DNA from: CAZRHR01 sp964578885
GTDB taxonomy: Bacteria; Bacteroidota; Bacteroidia; CAIKAF01
Length of the DNA: 64,000 nucleotides
NCBI GenBank assembly: GCA_964578885.1
Contig: CAZOEO010000002.1
Span: 1 to 64,000, forward strand
Direction: 5' to 3'
Under the pieces are notes generated by a model. It saw nothing but the letters and a program-made list of their open reading frames with translations, was not told the DNA's origin and made no database searches. Numbering within the stretch: the first letter of the stretch is position 1; every line of letters starts with the position of its first letter. The position numbers and the translations under genes are program-made. Below, one piece after another: positions 35,588 through 44,411 of this stretch.

Positions 35588-35643
35588 GTATGTAGTATAT
35601 GGGTTCTTAAAATGCGCCTATAGTTAATCAAGATATGCGAGCG

Positions 35644-35651
35644 CAAAACTA
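35644..35651 (-). promoter_or_regulatory. -7 element of the large surface protein gene
   Basis: Minus-strand TAGTTTTG matches TAnnTTTG and lies 57 bases before the start at 35587. No TTG is found at the usual upstream distance. Confidence 0.5.
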
Positions 35652-35731
35652 AGTAAATAGTTTTTATTTCCCTAAGCCTTTTCTTAAGGTAAACTCATTT
35701 AGTTTTGAAAATAAACAAGCAATTGATTGTA

Positions 35732-36724
35732 TTAGTGTAATTGTATAAACCGATACGCCATTTCCAATCCATCCACCTGACTTTTTACAAAACGTGACAA
35801 ATGCAGGTATTCTCCACGTGCATGTTCTAAAAAGGCAGAAGCCTGACCATACACTGCGGGAAGCGGCGCCTGTTGTATAAGGGCCCAACCCTCTAGAAAA
35901 TCCTTCACTCCGCCAGAAATAATTAGGTGGGGTACGCTGGTTTTACCACCCGTTTGTACCAAGCAATTTTTCACAAAACCCAACATGTCTGAAGCAGTGT
36001 GACCCACGTGTACAAAAGGACTTTGATGATACTTTTCATGGTCTTGCGCCCGGAGCCATTCTAATTTTGAAAAATTGGTTCCTCCAAATGCGCCAAAATC
36101 TATAGCTGCCAAGGGCAATTGAAGTAAATGTGCCAAACTTTTGGGCCCCATGCCTTGGCCAACTTCCTTTACAATCACAGGAAATTGAGCGTGCGCCAAT
36201 AGCTTATCTAAGGTATCTGCGGCGGATTCTATGAAAACATCGCCTTCCGGTTGCAGCCATTCTTGGAGCGGATTGATGTGAAAAATGAGGCCATCTGCAT
36301 CTAATTTTCCTACCATATCCGTGATTTTTTGGAGCTGACCTTTGCGGGCCAATTCGGCCACTTGAGCCACACCCAAGTTGGCAAAAAAGGGCCGATCTTT
36401 TCCTAAAATGGGACGAAGGTTGAAATCTTCAAATCTTTCGTTGCTTTCCAATAAGGGTCGGCAAGAACCTAAGCCCATACCTAAACCAAATTCAGCGCAG
36501 GCACGTGCCAAATTTTCATTGATGGTGCGCGCCATGGCCGTCCCACCGGTCATGCTGGAAATCCAAATGGGAGCTTTCATTTCTTTGCCAAGGAAGGGAA
36601 GGGGAGGCAATCCCTTTCCGGTAGGATGAACACCAAATAAGGGTTCATATAAAAATCTCGGATCAGGTTTTTCCGTTTGCGACTCGAAAGCCAGTAAAAT
36701 GTGATCTTTTTTTCTCTCTTCCAT
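35732..36724 (-). CDS. fni: Type 2 isopentenyl-diphosphate delta-isomerase
   Basis: FMN- and NAD(P)H-dependent isomerase that interconverts IPP and DMAPP for isoprenoid synthesis. Visible are the N-terminal RKKDH, SSMTGG (flavin region), HINPLQE with the catalytic Gln-Glu area, KEVGQGMG and the phosphate-binding DFGAFGGTNF. The last motif differs from the more usual SGRGGTSW form. Length 330 residues is normal. It lies 45 bases downstream of the TPR gene on the same strand. Confidence 0.92.
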   Translation of the reverse strand: MEERKKDHILLAFESQTEKPDPRFLYEPLFGVHPTGKGLPPLPFLGKEMKAPIWISSMTGGTAMARTINENLARACAEFGLGMGLGSCRPLLESNERFEDFNLRPILGKDRPFFANLGVAQVAELARKGQLQKITDMVGKLDADGLIFHINPLQEWLQPEGDVFIESAADTLDKLLAHAQFPVIVKEVGQGMGPKSLAHLLQLPLAAIDFGAFGGTNFSKLEWLRAQDHEKYHQSPFVHVGHTASDMLGFVKNCLVQTGGKTSVPHLIISGGVKDFLEGWALIQQAPLPAVYGQASAFLEHARGEYLHLSRFVKSQVDGLEMAYRFIQLH

Positions 36725-36769
36725 GGCGAATTTTCCCCCGTGATGTAAAAAGTTAAATCCTCATTTTGT

Positions 36770-37558
36770 TCACGGGCGTAGGCTTTTGAGGCGTTCTGCC
36801 GCTTCGTCCGCCGTAGGGCCAAATCCATATTCTATGGCCATGTTGAACATTTTTTCGGCTTCTTTTAATTTTCCTGTTTCTGCATACGCGATGCCTAAGC
36901 GCAAGGCAATTTCAGGATGGCCTGGATGCGCTTTTCTGGCTTTCTCCAGTAGCTTAATGCCGGTATCCCAATTTTTTACCTGAAAATGCAGCTCTGCGAC
37001 GCGAATGGTGGTGGGCGGATGATTTGGATAATATTTTAAAAGAAGTTCCCCGATTTTTAGTTGCAGTGTTCTTTCATCGGTTTGGTCCATGTATTCATGG
37101 AAGGCTTGGGTGATGATGTCTTCTGCGTGGCTTACGGGTTGACCATGGTTCCATTGCCAGCCTTGTTTGGATGCTTTTCCCTGTTCCAACAGACTTTGGC
37201 AAGTCTGTAAAAAGGGCTCTGTTAAATGCATTTGCTGGTACACATAAGCTTTTCCAAGATACATGTCTAATCTTCTTGGAAAGCGCTGTAAACCACTGTC
37301 TAAAGTAGGCAATGCTTTATACATGACAAGGCTGTCTTTTCTTTTGTCCCAATGCACAAAGGCCATGTGCATCTGATAGTTAAATGCGCAAACAAAGCGC
37401 TCGGCATCTTCCGGACTTTCTTTACGCCATTGGTGGAGCAGGGTGTCCATCCGAAGGGTATCCCGCACTTGAAGATAAGATTGAAATTTCTCGGAAAAAC
37501 TCTGGGCGTTTCCTATTGAAAAGGTAGCCCCAAAAAGCAAAATGAACCAGCGTATCAT
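36770..37558 (-). CDS. TPR-repeat protein, exported
   Basis: A 262-residue protein with a signal peptide (about 1-18, MIRWFILLFGATFSIGNAQS) and TPR-like helical repeats; the best is at the C-terminus (NWDTGIKLLEKARKAHPGHPEIALRLGIAYAETGKLKEAEKMFNMAIEYGFGP). Periplasmic scaffold or secretion-linked role is possible, but the sequence shows no more. It sits between phoH (54 bases upstream) and fni. Confidence 0.8.
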   Translation of the reverse strand: MIRWFILLFGATFSIGNAQSFSEKFQSYLQVRDTLRMDTLLHQWRKESPEDAERFVCAFNYQMHMAFVHWDKRKDSLVMYKALPTLDSGLQRFPRRLDMYLGKAYVYQQMHLTEPFLQTCQSLLEQGKASKQGWQWNHGQPVSHAEDIITQAFHEYMDQTDERTLQLKIGELLLKYYPNHPPTTIRVAELHFQVKNWDTGIKLLEKARKAHPGHPEIALRLGIAYAETGKLKEAEKMFNMAIEYGFGPTADEAAERLKSLRP

Positions 37559-37612
37559 AAAGCAAAATACCGGATTATGAATGGAATCTCCAAGTATTGC
37601 CTGCTTTCCTTT

Positions 37613-38959
37613 TCACAGTAGCTGATTGGCTACATTGGCCAGTTCGCTTCGCTCACCTTTTTCCAGGGTAATATGGGCATGAATGGGATGTCGGTGCATC
37701 TTATCAATAAGGTAAGACAGCCCATTGGATTGTGCGTCCAAATAGGGGGTGTCAATTTGATAAATGTCGCCGCAGAATATGATTTTGGTTCCTTCGCCCG
37801 CTCTGGTAATAATGGTTTTAACTTCGTGTGGCGTTAGGTTCTGTGCCTCGTCCACGATAAAATAAATATGAGAAAGGCTTCTGCCCCGAATATATGCCAA
37901 CGGGGTAATGACTAGTTTTTCCGTTTCCAGCATGTCCGCAATTTTCTTTCCGTCTTTTTCCTTTTCGTCGAAACCGGACTGGATAAACTTGAGGTTGTCG
38001 AACAGGGGTTCCATGTATGGATTTAACTTCGACTTGATGTCGCCGGGTAAAAATCCGAGGTCTTTGTTGCTCAGGGGAACGATGGGTCTGGCCAGATAAA
38101 TTTGTCGGAAATTCCGACGTTGTTCTAACGCTGCGGCTAGTGCGAGCAACGTTTTACCCGTTCCGGCCACACCTTGAATGGTCACCAGTTGCACTTCGGG
38201 ATTCATGAGGGCATGCATGGCAAAAACTTGTTCCGCATTTCGGGGTTTGATTTGAAAGGCTGCGGTTTTTTCTACCCGTTCCAGCAATTGGCTCAATGGA
38301 TTAAAGTAACATAGAACCGATGATTTGCTGTTTTTTAAAATGAAATAATGATGCGGAATGGGTTCTTCTTCAAAGAGTTCTTTCCAACCGATAAAGCCAT
38401 CCTGGTAGATTTGGTCAATCACTTGTGCCGGAACATGATCCACCGTTGTTTTTCCATCGTACAGGCTGTCTACATGTTTAATCTTGCCCGTTTCAAAATC
38501 TTCTGCTTGCAAATCCAACGCTCTTGCTTTAATGCGCAGATTGACATCTTTTGAAACTAAAACTACTTTACGATCAGGATATTCACTGCGCAATCGAAGC
38601 GCCGCATTTAGAATTCGGTGATCGGGTTTGTCTTCTCCAAAAACCTGACAAGCATCTGGCGTGGTCTCACCATCCAACGCCACTTTAAACCGACCTTTGT
38701 CGATACCTTGAAGTGGAATCCAATCTGTTAAAGGACGGTCTTCCGAGTATTGGTCCAGGATTCGGATAAAAGCGCGGGCTTCGAAATGAATGGTGTCATT
38801 GCCCTTTTTAAAATGGTCTAGCTCTTCCAGTACAGGAATGGGAATGACCACATCATGTGCATCAAAGCTGCTGATAGACATGTGATTGTGCAGGATGACG
38901 GAAGTGTCCAGCACAAAAATCTTAGCGTTGGTTGGAAGGTTTTTTTTGGATTTTGGCAT
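37613..38959 (-). CDS. PhoH-family ATPase with N-terminal PIN domain
   Basis: A 448-residue cytosolic protein. The PIN ribonuclease-like domain (about 12-150) has acidic residues in VLDTSVIL, VLEELDHF and SKDVNLRIKA; the PhoH ATPase/helicase domain (about 235-448) has Walker A GVAGTGKT (263-270) and Walker B IVDEAQN (368-374). The architecture equals PhoH2 proteins, which unwind and cleave RNA, and which in some actinobacteria pair with an antitoxin-like PhoAT. No antitoxin gene is adjacent here. Confidence 0.93.
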   Translation of the reverse strand: MPKSKKNLPTNAKIFVLDTSVILHNHMSISSFDAHDVVIPIPVLEELDHFKKGNDTIHFEARAFIRILDQYSEDRPLTDWIPLQGIDKGRFKVALDGETTPDACQVFGEDKPDHRILNAALRLRSEYPDRKVVLVSKDVNLRIKARALDLQAEDFETGKIKHVDSLYDGKTTVDHVPAQVIDQIYQDGFIGWKELFEEEPIPHHYFILKNSKSSVLCYFNPLSQLLERVEKTAAFQIKPRNAEQVFAMHALMNPEVQLVTIQGVAGTGKTLLALAAALEQRRNFRQIYLARPIVPLSNKDLGFLPGDIKSKLNPYMEPLFDNLKFIQSGFDEKEKDGKKIADMLETEKLVITPLAYIRGRSLSHIYFIVDEAQNLTPHEVKTIITRAGEGTKIIFCGDIYQIDTPYLDAQSNGLSYLIDKMHRHPIHAHITLEKGERSELANVANQLL

Positions 38960-39061
38960 AGGAGAAGTTTCTTACAAGTTAAACGCTTTTTTTGCCTTTT
39001 CTTTTAGGCGTGCGCTCCTTTTTAGTATTTTTCACGGCTTAAATGTTACCCCTCATTTTTC

Positions 39062-40063
39062 ATGACCCAGTACGAGCTGTCGCGTAAATTGGCCCAATAT
39101 ATTCCTGAGGAGGCCGTTCCGGTAGTTACCGATTGGTTGGTGCAACACCGGGTGCGACTCAAGCTGGCGAAATCGAGAAAAACCAAGCTGGGGGATTATC
39201 GCCCGCCACAGTTTCGCGGTAAGCATGAAATTTCCATCAATGCAGATTTAAATCCGTTTGCTTTTTTGGTGACCCTTACCCATGAGATGGCTCATTTATT
39301 TATTTGGGAAAAGTACCAGAACAAAGTGTTGCCGCATGGTGGTGAATGGAAGGCGGTTTATGCCCGTTTGCTGGCGCATTGGCTGGAACAAAACATTTTT
39401 CCGGACGAATTGGCCATGGCGGTGGTTACACATGTTACGGCGCCCGGAGCCTCTACTTGCGCCGATCCGGAGTTGTATCGTGCTTTAAGACAGTATAATA
39501 CAGATCCGGGTTTATTGGTAGAAGAAGTGCCGGAGGGAGCTTGGTTTACCTTAAAAGACGGAAGGTTGTTTCAGCGTGGACGGCGCAGACGCACACGTTT
39601 TGAATGCATTGCGCACCCTTCGGGAAAAGTTTTTTTAGTTCCGGCCATCATGGAAGCGACTTTGGCTGCGGCACCCTCTCTTTTTCCTGCGGAGGAAACC
39701 CAGGGTCCGCAAGCCGTTGGCGACTTGCCTCAGGGCGCTGCTTTTCGCCTTCCGGATGGGCGCATCATGGTTCGTGCCGGCATGCATCAGGCCAAAGTGT
39801 CTTGCGCCGAACCAGCTACCGGAAAAGTTTTTTTAATAACGCCCACATTGCGGGTCACACCTTTGTCCCAAAGCCCGTCCATACCCATCACGGGCCCTGT
39901 TGGCATGCAATGTCTGGATGCTTTGCCCATCGGCTCTCGCTTTGAATATCAAGGAAAAGAATACGAAAAGCGGGAGAAAAGGCGGACGCGTGTGCTGATG
40001 AAAGAAGTCCGGTCCGGGGGCTTATTTCTGGTATCGGCACAGGTCTGGGTAAAGCCTTGTTAA
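39062..40063 (+). CDS. SprT-like zinc metalloprotease domain with three C-terminal repeats
   Basis: A 333-residue cytosolic protein. The SprT-like domain (about 1-145) has the zincin helix HEMAH (74-78) with a third ligand candidate His92 in PHGGEW, as in SprT/Spartan proteases. It is followed by three repeats of a roughly 48-residue module: about 152-198, 218-268 and 285-333. Each has LPxGxxFxxxDGRxxxR..RRTR or equivalent and then SGKVFLV-type residues. Single-copy versions follow SprT in related genomes as far as I recall. It may act on DNA-bound or aggregated proteins. Confidence 0.85.
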   Translation: MTQYELSRKLAQYIPEEAVPVVTDWLVQHRVRLKLAKSRKTKLGDYRPPQFRGKHEISINADLNPFAFLVTLTHEMAHLFIWEKYQNKVLPHGGEWKAVYARLLAHWLEQNIFPDELAMAVVTHVTAPGASTCADPELYRALRQYNTDPGLLVEEVPEGAWFTLKDGRLFQRGRRRRTRFECIAHPSGKVFLVPAIMEATLAAAPSLFPAEETQGPQAVGDLPQGAAFRLPDGRIMVRAGMHQAKVSCAEPATGKVFLITPTLRVTPLSQSPSIPITGPVGMQCLDALPIGSRFEYQGKEYEKREKRRTRVLMKEVRSGGLFLVSAQVWVKPC

Positions 40064-40093
40064 CCCTTCTTTAGATATGAACCTTACACCAGG

Positions 40094-40124
40094 TTGGGAA
40101 ATGCTACTGCGTTGTGTAAGTTTG
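40094..40124 (+). promoter_or_regulatory. Promoter of the mannose-1-phosphate guanylyltransferase gene
   Basis: TTG (40094-40096), a 20-base spacer and exact -7 element TAAGTTTG (40117-40124). The ATG follows 20 bases later. Confidence 0.75.
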
Positions 40125-40144
40125 TGCATCAATATCTAATTGCC

Positions 40145-41230
40145 ATGCAACATTATCATGCCGTGATTATGGCAGGTGGAGTGGGAAGTCGGTTTTGGCC
40201 GATGTCACGGAAAGATTTACCCAAGCAGTTCCTGGATATTTTGGGAACGGGTGAAACCTTGCTTCAAGCCACTTATAGACGCATGGCCATGGTCTGTCCG
40301 GAAGAAAACATCTGGGTAGTAACCAATGAAGATTATGCCCATTTGGTGGCTGAACAGCTGCCTCAAATGACCCAAAAACGAATTCTGGCGGAACCCGCAC
40401 GGAAGAATACAGCGCCTTGTGCTGCCTTCGCAGCATACAGGATTCATCATTCCGATCCGGATGCTTGTTTGGTGGTGGCTGCCGCCGATCATCTGATTTT
40501 AGGCGAAACTTCTTTTGCTCAGGTTTTAAAGGAAGGTCTGGAATTTGTTTCTCACCAACCTATGTTGCTTACCCTTGGTGTAAAACCACATCGGCCGGAT
40601 ACGGGATATGGATACATTCAGTTTGAATCTGCGCCCGTTCCTCAAAATGCCAAAGTAAGAAAGGTGAAGACCTTTACGGAAAAGCCAAATCGTGAGTTGG
40701 CCGAATCTTTCCTGGCGACGGGTGAGTTCTTCTGGAATTCAGGAAATTTCATTTGGAAGGCAGCCGATTTTATACATGCTTTTCAGGCATATTTGCCCGA
40801 AGAAGCTTCCCTTTTTCAGGAAATGGAGGACGTGTGGGAAACGCCCAAAGCCAAGGAAAAACTTCGTAAAGTTTATGCCATGGTTCGCAATATTTCGGTG
40901 GACTACGGCATCATGGAAAAAGCCAATAATGTCGCCATGTTGATGGCCGATTTTGGCTGGAGCGATTTAGGAACATGGGGTTCTTTATACGAACAACTGC
41001 CGAAAGATGCGCACGACAATGCCATTGCAGGGCAGCCCGTACTTACTTACGACACCCAAGACTGCATGATACATATGCAAGGCAAAAGGTTGGTGGTACT
41101 GCAAGGTCTTTCCGACATGATTGTTGCGGAATCAGAAAACATGTTGTTGGTATGCCGCAAGCAGGACGAGCAGGAGATAAAGAATTATCTGAACGACATA
41201 AAGTTATCGTTGGGAGATAAGTTTTTATAA
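40145..41230 (+). CDS. manC: Mannose-1-phosphate guanylyltransferase
   Basis: Makes GDP-mannose from mannose 1-phosphate and GTP for polysaccharides and glycans. The nucleotide-binding signature IMAGGVGSRFWPMSR stands near the N-terminus, FVEKP-type FTEKPNRELAESF and the GMP signature WNSGNFIWKA follow, and EKANNVAMLMADFGWSDLGTWGSL is conserved. At 361 residues it is the monofunctional enzyme without the phosphomannose isomerase domain. The ATG at 40145 fits the conserved N-terminus and the promoter; an ATG at 40094 lies in the -33 element. Confidence 0.93.
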   Translation: MQHYHAVIMAGGVGSRFWPMSRKDLPKQFLDILGTGETLLQATYRRMAMVCPEENIWVVTNEDYAHLVAEQLPQMTQKRILAEPARKNTAPCAAFAAYRIHHSDPDACLVVAAADHLILGETSFAQVLKEGLEFVSHQPMLLTLGVKPHRPDTGYGYIQFESAPVPQNAKVRKVKTFTEKPNRELAESFLATGEFFWNSGNFIWKAADFIHAFQAYLPEEASLFQEMEDVWETPKAKEKLRKVYAMVRNISVDYGIMEKANNVAMLMADFGWSDLGTWGSLYEQLPKDAHDNAIAGQPVLTYDTQDCMIHMQGKRLVVLQGLSDMIVAESENMLLVCRKQDEQEIKNYLNDIKLSLGDKFL

Positions 41231-42406
41231 GGGCTTCCTCACCATCCTGGCCATATAAAATCCATCTGTAAGGCCGGGTGCCTGAAGATGAGATTCTTCT
41301 AACTCAAAATCCGAATGGGATCTCAAGAAATCATGCACTTGCAACTCGTTTTCTTCCATCAAAATGGAACAGGTGGCATACACCAATTTTCCTCCGGGAC
41401 GCACCATCGTTGAATAACGATCCAGTATATCTTTTTGAAGAAGCACCAGTTCCTGAATTCGTTCCGGCGACATTTTCCACTTGGCGTCCGGATTCCGTCG
41501 CAAAACTCCAAGACCAGAACAGGGTACATCCAATAAAACCCGATCGGCAGACTGGGCCAGGCGTTTGATGGTCTTTTGGTTTTCGATGGCCCTGATTTCC
41601 AAATTATGCGCTCCGGCTCTTCTTGCCCGTATTTTGACCTGATCTAACTTCCAGGCATGAATGTCCATGGCCAGAATCTGACCTTTATTTTCCATCAATG
41701 CCGCCAAATGAAGTGCTTTTCCTCCTCCGCCTGCGCAAGCATCGATCACCCGCATCCCCGGGGCTACTTGTAAAAAGGGTCCAATGCGCTGGGAGCCCAA
41801 ATCCTGAATTTCAATGCATCCATTCAGATATTCGGGATGACCAAAGACCGAGATTCTTTCTTTGGCGACTGCACCAACTGGAAAGTCTTCTACAGGTCGC
41901 ACCGGAAGGGTCGTTTCTGCGAAAAATTGGGTCGGTGAGATTTTCAATGTATTGATGCGAAAGTGGACCGGAGCCGGTTGGTTTAAAGCCGCCATGATGG
42001 TAGGCCATTGTAATCCATACGCTTTATTTCCAAGATCTTCCAACCAATCCGGGATAGATGCTTTTACGGCGTGGGGCAACTGGTCCATACCGGTAAGATC
42101 AATTTCTGAAGCTGCCGCACATTCTTTGAGTTGGGGAATGGGCTTTCGCTGTAAAGCGTGCCAAAGTCCCACACGAAGTCCGTTTGCCGATATAGAAACA
42201 TCCGTTGGTTTACAGCCTGTGAGGGTGTTCAAAAGCCGCCAGTAGCGCACCGTTCCGTAAGTAACTTCCGCGATAAGGCCACGGTCTTTACCCCCCATTT
42301 TCTTTTGTGCTTTAAAAAGTTGCTCCAAAACCTTATCTGCAGGCTTGTGGCTGGTAAAAATGGTTTCCAGTGCCTGATGGACTGCAAAAAAATGGGCAGG
42401 ATACAT
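41225..42406 (-). CDS. RsmB/NOP2/Sun-family RNA (cytosine-5)-methyltransferase
   Basis: A 393-residue SAM-dependent methyltransferase. An N-terminal NusB/RsmB-like helical region (about 1-140, QALETIFTSHKPADKVLEQL) precedes the catalytic domain: VIDACAGGGGKALHLA (SAM), DVPCSGLGVLRRNPDAKWK (catalytic Cys in PCSG) and ATCSILMEENE (second Cys). It probably modifies C967 of 16S rRNA as RsmB does. Its end overlaps manC by 6 bases tail to tail. It lies 2 bases downstream of hflX. Confidence 0.9.
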   Translation of the reverse strand: MYPAHFFAVHQALETIFTSHKPADKVLEQLFKAQKKMGGKDRGLIAEVTYGTVRYWRLLNTLTGCKPTDVSISANGLRVGLWHALQRKPIPQLKECAAASEIDLTGMDQLPHAVKASIPDWLEDLGNKAYGLQWPTIMAALNQPAPVHFRINTLKISPTQFFAETTLPVRPVEDFPVGAVAKERISVFGHPEYLNGCIEIQDLGSQRIGPFLQVAPGMRVIDACAGGGGKALHLAALMENKGQILAMDIHAWKLDQVKIRARRAGAHNLEIRAIENQKTIKRLAQSADRVLLDVPCSGLGVLRRNPDAKWKMSPERIQELVLLQKDILDRYSTMVRPGGKLVYATCSILMEENELQVHDFLRSHSDFELEESHLQAPGLTDGFYMARMVRKPL

Positions 42407-42408
42407 GC

Positions 42409-43635
42409 TTAATATAAAAAATGGTTGTATGGATAGCGCTCCCGGTGAATGGCCGCTATTTTTTCGTACAACACTTTCCGAAATCCATCGAGATGGGTGC
42501 GTTGTACGGCTGAAATAAAAATGGCATCTACGTCTCCGCGATTCATCCAGGTACGCTGGAGTTGTTCTAAATCTGGCGGGGCAGGCGTGTCTCCTAAATC
42601 GAAGGGGTCAAATTCCGGCGTCTGAAACTGGTCGATTTTGTTGAATACCATTAAGACGGGTTTGTCACCTGCGCCAATTTCGGCCAATGTTTTTTGCACC
42701 ACCTGAATTTGTGCTTCGAACTGCGGATGGCTAATGTCTACCACATGGAGCAAAAGATCCGATTCCCGTACCTCGTCTAAGGTCGATTTAAAGGATTCTA
42801 CAAGTTGGGTGGGGAGTTTTCGAATGAAACCCACCGTATCGGATAGAAGAAAAGGGAGATTTTCTAAAACCACCTTGCGAACCGTGGTGTCTAAGGTGGC
42901 AAACAACTTGTTTTCAGCAAATACTTCAGATTTACTGAGCACGTTCATGAGGGTGCTTTTACCCACGTTGGTATATCCTACCAGCGCCACTCTAACCAAT
43001 TCTCCCCGGTTTTTTCTCTGGGTCGCCATTTGCAGGTCAATGGTTTTCAATTTATCCCGCAACAAGGCAATTTTTTCCCGAATAATTCTGCGATCTGTTT
43101 CAATTTCTGTTTCCCCGGGTCCACGCATTCCGATGCCACCTTTTTGGCGTTCCAAGTGCGTCCACATGCGGGTAAGTCTGGGTAAAAGATATTGATATTG
43201 CGCCAGTTCAACTTGTGTACGCGCATGTGAAGTGCGCGCCCTTTGTGCGAAAATGTCCAGAATCAGATTGGTACGATCCAGGACTTTTATCTTTTTTTCC
43301 AGGCTGTTTGGATCTGGATTAAAGATTTTTTCAATGTTTTTCAACTGCGACGGGCTCAGTTCGTCATCAAATACCAGCATGTCTACACCGGCTTCCAGAA
43401 CAAATTCCCTGACTTCTTCAATTTTTCCAGATCCAATAAAGGTCGAAGGATTGGGTTTGTCCAGCTTTTGTACAAACCTTTTCATTTCTTCCGCGCCGGC
43501 CGTATCTACCAAAAAAGCCAGTTCATCCAAATATTCTTTTAGCTGAGCTTCAGACTGTTGTTGGTGTATAATGCCGATGAGAACGGCTTTCTCGGGCGAA
43601 AGGGAATTTTTTTTGTACGTCGGGTTGTCTATCAT
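42409..43635 (-). CDS. hflX: Ribosome-associated GTPase HflX
   Basis: A 408-residue GTPase that binds 50S subunits and rescues stalled ribosomes under stress. The N-terminal HflX domain (about 17-180) has GSGKIEEVREFV; the coiled linker carries RTSHARTQVELAQYQYLLPRL and KGGIGMRGPGETEIETDRR; the G domain shows GYTNVGKST (G1), DTVGFI (G3) and NKID (G4). Length and order are normal. The start overlaps the cytochrome c stop by 4 bases. Confidence 0.95.
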   Translation of the reverse strand: MIDNPTYKKNSLSPEKAVLIGIIHQQQSEAQLKEYLDELAFLVDTAGAEEMKRFVQKLDKPNPSTFIGSGKIEEVREFVLEAGVDMLVFDDELSPSQLKNIEKIFNPDPNSLEKKIKVLDRTNLILDIFAQRARTSHARTQVELAQYQYLLPRLTRMWTHLERQKGGIGMRGPGETEIETDRRIIREKIALLRDKLKTIDLQMATQRKNRGELVRVALVGYTNVGKSTLMNVLSKSEVFAENKLFATLDTTVRKVVLENLPFLLSDTVGFIRKLPTQLVESFKSTLDEVRESDLLLHVVDISHPQFEAQIQVVQKTLAEIGAGDKPVLMVFNKIDQFQTPEFDPFDLGDTPAPPDLEQLQRTWMNRGDVDAIFISAVQRTHLDGFRKVLYEKIAAIHRERYPYNHFLY

Positions 43636-43973
43636 TTCAAAGACAAAGTATATTGAGCCACTGCCTGGATTTCTTCTCTGGTGAGTAGCACTTCATAAGC
43701 TGGCATGACGCCACGACCATGGGCAATCACCTCGATACGTGCTTGTTCATTCAGGGCAGAAGTTTGCAAATTGGGGGCGCCCTGTAAGCCTAAATCACCT
43801 TTACTTCCGTGGCAGGCGACGCAATATTTTTGATAAATGGATTGACCTTTTGGGTTTCCTTTATCCGAAGCTGCCGTTTTTTCCGGGTTGCTGCTGCAAG
43901 CCAACAAAAAAATCATGGAAAAAATGGGCGCGAGGCTCAAAACCATTTTCCACCTTCTACGAGAAACGGCCAT
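43632..43973 (-). CDS. Small monohaem cytochrome c lipoprotein
   Basis: A 113-residue exported haem protein. The N-terminal signal (MVLSLAPIFSMIFLLAC) ends in a lipobox Cys, so it is membrane-anchored. The single haem motif is CVACH, and Met in GVMPAY is the likely sixth ligand. The start at 43973 overlaps the four-helix gene by 37 bases; a start at 43946 (beginning MVLSL) overlaps by 10 and is equally possible. It probably passes electrons in the respiratory chain or to the adjacent membrane protein. Confidence 0.9.
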   Translation of the reverse strand: MAVSRRRWKMVLSLAPIFSMIFLLACSSNPEKTAASDKGNPKGQSIYQKYCVACHGSKGDLGLQGAPNLQTSALNEQARIEVIAHGRGVMPAYEVLLTREEIQAVAQYTLSLK

Positions 43974-44368
43974 GGAATGCGGGATAAAATCACAAGTAAA
44001 CCTAAACCATACATAATGGCGATGCGCTTTCTTTTGGCTGCATCATCAGACATGCGTTTGGCGGTAGAATATCCAATGGTAATCAGCACAATGCCAAGAA
44101 TCATGGCCACCGGATGTTCAAGGGCTTTGAAACGAAGAACGGGGTTGCTCATCATGGCCAGGTTGTTCAAATGGCCTAAAAGAAACCACAGCAACAGACC
44201 CAGCAGCAATTGAATATGGGTAGACACCATGGCAAACATGGCCAACTTGCGGTCAGCAGCGCCAAAAGCCTGATTTTTCCTCAAAATATTTGATACAATG
44301 GCCCAAATAAGCAGCGCTAGCACGATGTAACGCAAACCGCCATGTAAATGCAAAATTCCTGTTTCCAT
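43937..44368 (-). CDS. Four-helix membrane protein, possible b-type cytochrome
   Basis: A 143-residue inner-membrane protein with four helices (about 12-32, 43-65, 85-103 and 118-138). Conserved His candidates lie near helix ends (METGILHLHGG, STHIQLLLG, LEHPVAMILG), a layout that could bind haem b, and such proteins are often annotated as cytochrome B. I know no characterised member. It is directly followed by the overlapping cytochrome c gene, which supports an electron-transfer role. Confidence 0.65.
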   Translation of the reverse strand: METGILHLHGGLRYIVLALLIWAIVSNILRKNQAFGAADRKLAMFAMVSTHIQLLLGLLLWFLLGHLNNLAMMSNPVLRFKALEHPVAMILGIVLITIGYSTAKRMSDDAAKRKRIAIMYGLGLLVILSRIPWPFLVEGGKWF

Positions 44369-44411
44369 CGGATTAATAGGTTCAATGAATGGTAAAGACC
44401 ACGGGCACTAA

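Noticed and set aside
35680..35700. CCTTAAG...CTTAGGG stem after fni
   Set aside because: Seven pairs but followed by an A-rich tract instead of T on the minus strand; too weak to call a terminator.
36737..36776. CCCGTGA / TCACGGG inverted repeat between the TPR gene and fni
   Set aside because: The loop is 26 bases and no T run follows in either direction, so neither a terminator nor a clear operator can be argued.
37613..38959. PIN-PhoH as a toxin-antitoxin system
   Set aside because: No small antitoxin-like gene overlaps or precedes it; the upstream region holds only a non-coding gap and the divergent SprT-like gene.
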